Assembly: GCF_018446385.1 (NCBI RefSeq)
Contig: NC_055987.1
Coordinates: 5,417,705-5,481,704, forward strand
DNA from: Zingiber officinale
Taxonomy: Eukaryota; Streptophyta; Magnoliopsida; Zingiberales; Zingiberaceae
Reading direction: 5' to 3'
DNA length: 64,000 nt
Position 1 is the stretch's first letter. The number at the start of each line of letters is the position of its first letter. Positions 56,650 to 64,000 of the stretch are shown here, piece after piece. The notes below the pieces were generated by a model, which saw only the letters and a list, made by a program, of their open reading frames with translations, was not told where the DNA came from and made no database searches. A program made the position numbers and the translations under genes.

Positions 56650-58020
56650 CCGTCTAGAGCCGACCGGCTATAAATAACCGCCCGTCGAGCACCGGCGTTA
56701 AAGATCGAGGGCGAGCCGGCGTCTATAAGCGTCCGGCGGAAGACCGAGCCCGTCGTTAAAATCGAAAGCCCGTAGCCGGCTATAAATAACCGCCGTCGAA
56801 CGGCGTTAAAGATCGAGGCAGGCAGCGTCTATAAAGCGTCGGCGGAAGACCAGCGAGCCGTCGTTAAAATCGAGAGCCGCGACCGGCTATAAATAACCGC
56901 ACCGTCTAGCCAGACGTTAAACCGTAAACCGCCCGCTATAAATAACCATTTGTCGAGATCCGTTAAAGATCGAGATGAGCCGCGCGTCTATAAATGTCCG
57001 AGCGGAAGACCGACGAGCCCGTCGTTAAAATCGAGAGCCGCCGGCTATAAATAACCACGCCGACACCGGCGTTAAAGATCGAGAGGCGGGCGTCTATAAG
57101 CGTCCGGCGGAAGACCGACGAGCCCGTCGTTAAAAATCGAGAGCCGACCGGCTATAAATAACCGCCGTCGTTAAAGATCGAGAGCGGGCCTGTAAGCGTC
57201 AGCCGGAAGACCGACGAGCCCATCGTTAAAATCGAGCCGACCGGCTATAAATAACCGCCGTCGAGCACCGGCGTTAAAGATCGAGGCGAGGCGTCTATAA
57301 GCGTCCGGCGGAAGACCGCGAGCCCGTCGTTAAAAGTCGAGGCCGCCGGCTATAAATAACCGCGCCGTCGAGCAAGCGTTAAAGATCGAGAGGCAGCCGG
57401 CGTATAAGCGTCCGGCGGAAGACCGCGAGCCGTTCGTTAAAATCGAGCCGCGCGGATCGGCTATAAATAACCGCCGTCGAGCACCGCGTTAAAGATCGAG
57501 AGAGGCGTCTATAAGCGTCCGGCGGAAGACCGCGAGCCCGTCGTTAAAATCGAGAAGCCGCGCCTATAAATAACAGCGTCTAGCCAGACGTTAAACCGTG
57601 AGCCGCCGGCTATAAATAACCGGCCGTCGAGCACGTTAAGATCGAGCCGACGGATATAAATAACCGCGTCGAGCACCGGCGTTAAAGATCGAGAGCGGCG
57701 TCTATCAGCGTCGAGCGGAAGACCGACGAGCCCGTCGTTAAAATCGAGAGCCGCCCGGCTATAAATAACCGCGCCGTCGAGCACCGGCGTTAAAGATCGA
57801 GGCGAGGCGTCTATAAGCGTCCGGCGGAAGACCGTGAGCCCGTCGTTAAAATCGAGCCGCTACCGGCTATAAATAACCGCGTCGAGCACCGGCGTTAAAG
57901 ATCGAGGGCCGGGCGTCTATAAGCGTCCGAGCGGAAGACCGCGAGCCCGTCGTTAAAATCGAGGCCGTGACCGGCTATAAATAACGCGCGTTGAGATCCG
58001 GCGTTAAAGATCGAGTCAAA
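56650..58020 (+). repeat. tandem satellite-like array with 15 TATAAATAAC motifs
   Basis: Units are mostly 95-112 bp, with some half units of about 45-50. The full unit has four recurring landmarks in order: GGCTATAAATAACC, CGTTAAAGATCGAG, CGTCTATAAGCGTCC, and CCCGTCGTTAAAATCGAG. TATAAATAAC appears 15 times. Units differ mainly by 1-6 base deletions. It lies between pol and the antisense ORF, the known site of tandem repeats in Tat elements. Confidence 0.9.
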
Positions 58021-58566
58021 CCAGCATTGTGAGCTTCGGGCCGAAACTAAGGGCCGCGAATAACGGCGTTAAGTACTAAATTGATTAAGTCCGATCGGCC
58101 ATCAATTTGCCAATACTTCGCATTCATTGAAAGCATAGCCAAGCGCTGAACGATTTCGAGGAAAACAAGTCAACTGATTAACCCGATCGGTCGTCTAGTG
58201 TGGAACACGTGGAGCTTAACTGATTCTACGAATAAGCACCAAACAGACAAAAAACGACGATGAAGGCAAGCAAAAATAGACAAAAGAAGACAATTACGCC
58301 GATCGGCACATGCAAAAATTTTATATCAGCAGATAAAATACAGAAAGTACTGGGAAGAACTCGCTTCACTCTGGGTCCTCAAAAGTAAAAAAGGCGTCCG
58401 GGATATCGTCAATCATAGCCGCTAGATCTGAAGAGGGAATGCTCAGGTCAGCAGGAAGGTGCCCTCCCTTCTTCAAATACGCCATGGTGACCTTGACCGC
58501 CTCGGCGAAAGTTGAGGAGACGTTGCCACCGAACTTTTCGCCGAACCGCTCCGAGCGGAGGTATTC
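58021..58566. other. spacer between tandem array and antisense ORF
   Basis: No gene in either direction. It would be the 3' UTR of the antisense transcript. Confidence 0.5.
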
Positions 58567-60421
58567 TTAGCGCGCTGCTGCTAGGCGACTCGGCTCCCCT
58601 TCCTTGTACTTTCTGAAAGCCGCTCGGGAGGCAATTAGCGAGTCCTGGAGAACTTTCTGGTCCACCTCCGCTTTAGTGCGTTCAGCGGAGCGCCCATCCT
58701 GTTCGGCAGCTAGCTGGGCTTCCAGATTCTTAGATTGCTGATCTAGGGCTCGGACTTCAACTTTCATCTTGTCCAGATCAGCAATCGCCCGCTTCTTCCG
58801 GCTACTGGCGCGCTTCACGTCTGCGTCACGTTTCTTCACCAGGCCTTCAAGTCGAGCCACCTCTGTAGTCAGATCGGCAGCCTTCTTCTATTCGGCCTCA
58901 CGGGCTTGTTTCTCCCGCTCGGCCGATGGACCCCCCGAGACTTGGAGTTTTTCCATGAGATCCTCCAGCTCGGCCAGCCGATGGCTAGTGGCGATTTGCT
59001 CGGCCCAATGCTGTAAGGGAAACAATAAAATCAGAAACCAAACAGTAGCAGGACACAAGAAGAAAAATGAACCTACCTGAGTGGCCTGCTGCATGTGGTT
59101 ATCACCAAGCTGCTTGGGCGTCATGAGGGCCACCCTAATCTGAGCGTCCTCAAAAAGCTTGGCGAGCGGACCCCTCAAGGTTATCTCATGAACGGGGCTT
59201 GAAGGCCGATCGGCAGATAATAAATATTCCTCCAATGGGAATCGAAGGGTAGTCTTGACGGTCAGGTGGCCGGCCGGCACTTCCTCAGCCGCAGTCGCCT
59301 GGCCCGAGGACTCCCCTATGGTTGATGTTTTGCCCAATCGTCGTAAGCGATGACGAGTCCGAGGAGGAGAGCCAGAGGGCTGTGCGGTGGGCGAGGCCAC
59401 TGAGGTCCCGATCTGCGACGACGTGCGATCTGGCGAAGCGACCTCGATCGGCGCCTGTGGTTTGCCCTCTTGGGTCGGCGGAAGGCTGGGGTCTCTTCGA
59501 CGTTTCTGCCGAACTTCCCGTGGCGGTGGAGCCTCAGGCTCGGAGGTGGGCGGAGGAAAGCAGGACGTGGGCCGGAGGCTTCCCGGTGACCTCGCCGACG
59601 GTGACCGGGGGCTCGTAGTCCTCGAAGTAGCCGTTCATGTGAATCACCCTCACGCAATTGAACGCCCTCCGCCGCCGCTTTCAACCCATACACCCACCCA
59701 TCTCTCTCTCTCCCTCTTGCTCTAAAATGGATTAAGATAACACTGCGAAACAGGAACAAAACAGTTGCAGAGGATTGAAGAAGGAGAAGAAGCAGGGGGT
59801 ACAATATATCTAACATTCAATAATTAATTTGAATATTATTTTACCTGGGATGGTTAGAATGATTAAAATTTCAGAGTACTGGGTCGGCACGGCGGTCTGC
59901 CATTTAGTTCGGAATGCTAGCCGCTCGGGAAGTCGCATATAGAAGAAAAACTCCTTCCAGTGCTTGTTGGAGGTCGGCATATTATCAAAAAATTTGAAGC
60001 CTATTCTACTTTGGAAAATAAAGGTGCCCAACTCGGATTGTTTGGGGTAGAAGAAGAAGTGGAATATTTTGGGGTCAAGTGGAATACTATGCAGCCTAAA
60101 GAGGACGACCACCCCACTCAGCAGCCTAAAGGAATTCGGCACAAGTTGGCCGAGCGGGATCCGGAAATAATTACAGACTTCCAAAATAAATGGATGGGTA
60201 GGAAATCTAAGGCCGCCCTGGAATTGGTCTAGAAAAAAGCAAATGGTACCGATCGGCGGGTTATGGGGCCGATCGGTCAGGTCGGCTATAACTATTTCAC
60301 GGTCGTCCGGGATCCCGTACGTCCGAACAAGACGCCGAGCGCCCTCCTCGTCAAATTTACTTTCCATACTCATATACCATGGACCGTGAACATAGGTAGC
60401 GGGTTCGGAAGAGCTCGCCAT
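58567..60421 (-). CDS. antisense ORF of the Tat element (putative gypsy-type transposon domain), spliced, one stop
   Basis: Exon 1 (60,421-59,845) starts MASSSEPATYVHGPWYMSME and contains LVRTYGIPDD and GLRFPTHPFILEVCNYFRIP followed by LGQLVPNSF. This is the plant 'putative gypsy type transposon' domain (Pfam Transposase_28). A donor CCCAG|GTAAAA ends it. A middle exon, whose start is uncertain (about 59,560), runs Pro/Arg-rich to DNHMQQATQ at 59,077. A 66-bp intron (59,076-59,011) joins it to HWAEQIATSHRLAELEDLME. A coiled coil follows (RASSRKKRAIADLDKMKVEV) and ends at 58,567. One in-frame TAG (58,888-58,890) interrupts the coiled coil. The function of such antisense ORFs is unknown. It is transcribed, if at all, against gag-pol. 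Confidence 0.7.
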
Positions 60422-61028
60422 CTCAAAGAGACAAAAGGATAAGCAACGAAAGAGAGGTGAAACGATTAGGAAAGACCTGGTAAGCGAGGAAAGAAGGCTC
60501 ACTAAGAAGGAGATGGGCGGAGAAGATCGCCGGTGAGAGGATAGCCGCCGAAAAACGGGAACTGGATCGCCGGAGGCCGCAGCAACAGAGGAGTCAGAAG
60601 GACAAAGCACGAGCAAAGATGCGGCAGAGGAGGAGGGCTAAGGCTTTATACGGCCGAAGTCGATTGGCCTCCATCGTCCGATCCAGGTCACGAGAAACAA
60701 GGACGTCATCGGGCCGTCCATTTCAAAACAATCGGCGTCCCATCGTACGGATAATCACCGCCACGCGAGAAGAGTCACGTGGCGCTCTGTCACCAGGTGC
60801 AATTAATGCGCTCATACCGCGCATGCTTCGACTTAATGAAAAGGATTTGCGTGATTTTCGAGAAGATTTAGATAAGCAAACATCTACGTGAAGTGCCAAG
60901 ACATTCAAAACGAAGAGTCGAGCGGCTGAATTTGGCATAAGGGCCGAACGGCTCAAGGGATATTATAAGGCGACGACCGCCCGCTCGGACACATAGTCCA
61001 GTCAGTCGGACTCACTGCCTCCTTCGAC
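60422..61028. other. spacer and promoter region of the antisense ORF
   Basis: The minus-strand sequence upstream of the antisense start is C/T-rich, as in leaders; an upstream in-frame ATG at 60,616 is less likely the start. The rest is GC-rich and non-coding. Confidence 0.4.
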
Positions 61029-61049
61029 TAGACTTGAAGGGGAGGCAAG
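61029..61049 (+). promoter_or_regulatory. polypurine tract of the Tat element
   Basis: GACTTGAAGGGGAGGCAAG directly before the 3' LTR, the usual plus-strand primer site. Confidence 0.75.
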
Positions 61050-61707
61050 TGATCCGACGGTGAGAATGGGGGACCCACTTCCTGAAGGGTCCCAGCCTGA
61101 AGACAGATGGAGGGCTGATTAAGCGGGTAAGGGCCGCGTCGAGCAGTTGAGCAGGTCCGAGCTGAGCCAGATATAACCCAGCCATAGGCTTTGACTGCCC
61201 AGCTGGAACCGAAGGGCTGAGCGGGTGGTCCGTTCGGCCAGGATAAGGGCGAGGATACAAAGGTTAGCCGAACGGCCTATTCGTTCGGCTCGGGATATGG
61301 GATGTCAGCAAAGGCATGCCTAATGATTATGCCGTACACAAGATTTCACGATAGAGGATCTAGCCGTCACATCATGGAGAGGTTGATACAGTAGCGGTAT
61401 GGCCTTATGGATGCCCTTCTGACAGACCCATACCTGGGCATGGTCGAAAGCAGGTGATTGCTTTGATTGGCGTGCCCAGGCTCCTTCGAGAGGGCTATAT
61501 AAGGTCTCCATTTCTTCACCGGAGGTACACGAGTCTTCTGTTTCTAAGCCACCTCTTTGTTATTCCTCGCCTGACTTGAGTGTCGGAGGGCCGTCGCCGG
61601 GACACCCCTCCCGCTCGGTTTTGTTGCAGGTTCGCCGGAGCACTCGAGAATCTAGCAGGGAGCGCCACATCCCCAGTGTTCGTTGACCCCTGGTTCGGAC
61701 AGGATCA
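61050..61707 (+). repeat. 3' LTR of the Tat element, 658 bp
   Basis: Same ends as the 5' LTR. It lacks about 22 bases near 61,188 (the GGGTTTCCGACG stretch of the 5' LTR) and two bases near 61,610. Confidence 0.88.
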
Positions 61708-61712
61708 GGTAC

Positions 61713-62751
61713 ATAACTCAAGAATAAGGAAACATGCTTAGTTTGAGTCTTAAACTTACCTAGTCTTCTTGTTCATGCTTGGCCGAGAGTTTAAAGCTTA
61801 TGGATCTAAGTTTTCATCATTTATTCTAGCATGGAAACCTTAGATTAACTTTTTACATAAAATACATATCACAAGAAAGATAGTAAGCATATCTAATTAC
61901 AACTTTCTTAAACTCTTCTTCTTCTTTTGGCCGAATTTTCTTAAGGCAAGTCCTAGGTTTTTAAGCGATCTAACTCCATGAAAAACCATACAAACTATTG
62001 TACCACAGGTGAGGGGAAGCTTACCTAGTAATCACTTGTTAATCTTTAAAGAAATGGTACCCTTGGTGAAGAGGAAGTAGGGGCTTCTTCTTCTAGCACT
62101 CCTTTTGATTTTCTCTTGCTTGGAAGGGTACACCTTGAAGGGTCCTTCTTGTAGTTTAGTTTTCTCTTAGGGAGAAACCTAAACTTGGCTTGTGGAGATG
62201 AGGGAGGAGGCTTAGAGTCTCGGCAAGGGTGAGGGAGAAGGAAAAAAAATGAAAACCTTTAGTTCCTTTCCTTTTTATGCTAAGTAGGTGGAAGTTACCA
62301 AAATGAACTTTGCTTCCCTTCCTCCTTATCTCATGCATGTATTTTCTTAATGAGAATATGTCCTCATTCCCTTCCCTAAATTCTTCTCTTTATTATCCTC
62401 TTAAACCCCACGAAAATAGAGAAGGAAAGGGAGAAGGACAACTTGTCTTTTGCTACTCTTTTTCCTTAACCAAGAGGTAAACAAGAGAAAGAAGCCACTT
62501 GATTTTCCCTTTGTTCCTTCACTAAATTTTAGCTTTACTTTTAACTACAATTCCCATTATTTCCCATTCACATATTATTCATTATCCTAGTGGTTATCAT
62601 ACATAATTTTATTTCTATCCTTTGTGAGAGGTTCAAGGTTCAAACCTTCACCTCTTCTTTTATTTCTCTTATTTCTTTTTGATTCTTCAAATTTTTAGGC
62701 TCTAAAGTAAATAACACCCATATACTTATCTCATAATTTTGTGGGTGTTAC
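61713..62751 (-). repeat. proximal part of the Del/Tekay 3' LTR
   Basis: It continues the LTR interrupted at 50,647. It starts (minus strand) TGTAACACCCACAAAATT. No gene; the short frame at 62,156-62,338 is in U3 and unsupported. Confidence 0.75.
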
Positions 62752-62787
62752 AGTACCCCATACCTCATAGAAAGTTCATCCTCGAAC

Positions 62788-64000
62788 TTAAAATAGCTCC
62801 GGATACTTTTGTTTCATATCATCTTCTCGTTCCCACGTGGCTTCTTCGTGTTGTTGATTTTGCCATAGGACCTTTACTAAGGGTACTTCTTTGTTCCTTA
62901 GTCTTTTGACGTCTCGATCCAATATCTGAATTGGTCGGCTCTCGTAGGTTAGGTCCTCTTGCACTTGTACTGTCTGTGGTTCGATCACTTTGCCCGTGTT
63001 CGGAATACATTTCTTCAGCATTGAAACGTGGAACACGTTATGAATGGCTGACATCTCTTGAGGCAGCTCTATTTCATATGCTACCTTGCTGATTCTTTTC
63101 AGAACCTGGTATGGTCCCACATAGCGCGGGCTTAGCTTTCCCTTCTTACCGAACCTCATTACTCCCTTCATAGGAGCTACCTTGAGGAATACTGAGTCTC
63201 CGACACTGAATTCCAATGGCCTTCGTCGTTTATCTGCATAATTCTTCTGTCGACTCTGAGCAATTTCTATTCTTTGGCGGATATTCTGTATAACACGGGT
63301 AGTGTTATCGATAAGCTCTGTTTGAAATCTCATCTCTTTCTTTTCCCCGCCTTCATACCAACATATGGGTGATCTGCATTTTCTACCATACAGAGCCTTG
63401 TAGGGTGTCATCCCAATAGTAGCCTGGTAGCTATTGTTATAAGCAAATTCTGCTAAGCATAAATATCGGCACCAACTTCCTTTGAAGTCCAAGGCACAAG
63501 CCCGTAGCATGTCTTCCAGCACCTGGTTCACCCTCTCTGTTTGTCCATCGGTTTGAGGGTGGAAGACAGTACTGAATAATAGCTTTGTGCCGAGAGCCCT
63601 CTGAACACATTCCCAAAAATGTGAAACAAAACGACCATCTCTGTCCGAGATGATGGTCTTAGGGATCCCATGTAGTCTAATAATTTCCTTGACATATAAT
63701 TGAGCCAGTTGCTCAATTGAATGGGTCATTTTGATTGCCAGAAAGTGGGCGGATTTGGTTAGTCTATCCACGATTACCCATATAGCGTCATAGTCGTTTG
63801 TTGTCTTGGGTAATCCTGAAATAAAGTCCATCGAGATATCCTCCCATTTCCATTCCGGAATCTGAATAGGCTGCAGTAATCCTCCAGGCCTCTGGTGTTC
63901 CGCTTTAACCCTCTGACAAGTCAGGCAGACACTGATGTATTGAGCCACATCTCTTTTCATACCGGACCACTAGAATTTCTTTTTCAAATCCTGGTACATT
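62788..64000 (-). CDS. pol: Del/Tekay pol C-terminus: integrase with chromodomain-like end, truncated by window edge
   Basis: The minus-strand frame reads CLTCQRVKAEHQRPGGLLQP (end of the H2C2 zinc finger), WEDISMDFISGLPKT (first catalytic Asp), IISDRDGRFVSHFWE (second Asp), FHPQTDGQTERVNQVLEDML (catalytic Glu), GKLSPRYVGPYQVL, HNVFHVSMLKK, and VKVLWQNQQHEEATWEREDD before YPELF and TAA. The last part is the chromodomain-like end of the Tekay group, thought to guide integration to heterochromatin. The D, D and E residues are all present. Just upstream, KKKF is followed by TAG (63,970-63,972) where the family has Trp (KKKFWWPGMKRD), a TGG-to-TAG change. The pol chain is therefore broken there even though the integrase core is intact. 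Confidence 0.85.

Larger units (their letters stand above)
50648..61707 (+). mobile_element. Tat-lineage Gypsy retrotransposon, 11.06 kb, with target duplication GGTAC
   Basis: LTRs at 50,648-51,328 and 61,050-61,707 differ at about 16 substitutions plus one indel of about 22 bases. GGTAC flanks both sides (50,643-50,647 and 61,708-61,712). Order: LTR, primer-binding site, gag, protease, RT/RNase H, integrase, tandem repeats, antisense ORF, polypurine tract, LTR. The antisense ORF and 3' tandem repeats are typical of the Tat/Retand group. Gag-pol is broken in many places. Confidence 0.9.
48197..64000 (-). mobile_element. Del/Tekay-type Gypsy element, 3' part, with a nested Tat element
   Basis: Read on the minus strand: pol (integrase and chromodomain-like end), the phrase TTCGAGGATGAACTTTC, then an LTR starting TGTAACACCCACAAAATTAT at 62,751. 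The LTR runs to about 48,197 (minus-strand end GGGGCGTTATA, probably a mutated GTTACA). It is interrupted by the Tat element and would be about 3.5 kb without it. The 5' part lies beyond 64,000. Confidence 0.8.

Noticed and set aside
57509..57784. 91-codon minus-strand frame
   Set aside because: Translation of the tandem array.

Overview
This is nuclear DNA of a flowering plant, most likely a monocot (order not determinable by eye; Zingiberales would be only a guess). The signs are GT-AG introns, AT-rich intergenic DNA, Copia and Gypsy LTR retrotransposons, tRNA-derived SINEs, MITEs and plant-specific protein families. No bacterial or viral gene was seen.

Genic part. A cytochrome b5-like protein gene (CB5LP type) lies at about 4.0-7.1 kb (+), followed by an orphan last exon of a calcium-dependent protein kinase at 8.1 kb. 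A complete 15-exon golgin gene (GC3/GC4 family) runs from 10.0 to 22.8 kb (+); its exons join in frame to 785 aa. A complete five-exon isoflavone reductase-like/PCBER-family gene lies at 40.9-42.2 kb (-), 316 aa. Broken pieces include two decayed U2 snRNA copies (24.0-24.2 kb), a possible reticulon fragment (27.4 kb) and an ankyrin-repeat pseudogene (38.5 kb). The golgin introns hold an Au-type SINE, a MITE and a foldback element; another SINE with a perfect 16-bp duplication sits at 8.9 kb.

Transposon part. A gag-only Copia-type element (TR-GAG style) occupies 28,601-36,073 with 1.58/1.56-kb LTRs and target duplication AAAAC; the 3' end of a relative opens the window (1-1,922). Their LTRs are built almost wholly from short inverted repeats whose two arms change together, followed by a cluster of GATCGATC palindromes. 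This is the most unusual signal in the window. Pieces of two other Copia-type elements lie at 24.3-27.3 kb. From 43 kb to the end the DNA is nested retrotransposons: a Tat-like LTR (43.0-43.96 kb), a solo LTR (44,096-45,478, duplication ATTAT), a reversed Tat-type fragment (45,601-48,196), a Del/Tekay Gypsy element on the minus strand (48,197 to beyond the window) and, inside its 3' LTR, an 11.06-kb Tat-type Gypsy element (50,648-61,707, duplication GGTAC). The Tat element carries broken gag-pol, a tandem array with 15 copies of TATAAATAAC, and an antisense spliced ORF of the 'putative gypsy type transposon' class.

The cellular genes do not form an operon or pathway: they are independent Pol II genes in a repeat-rich landscape. 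Exon borders were set by hand from splice signals and reading-frame continuity; family names come from recognised motifs, not from a search.
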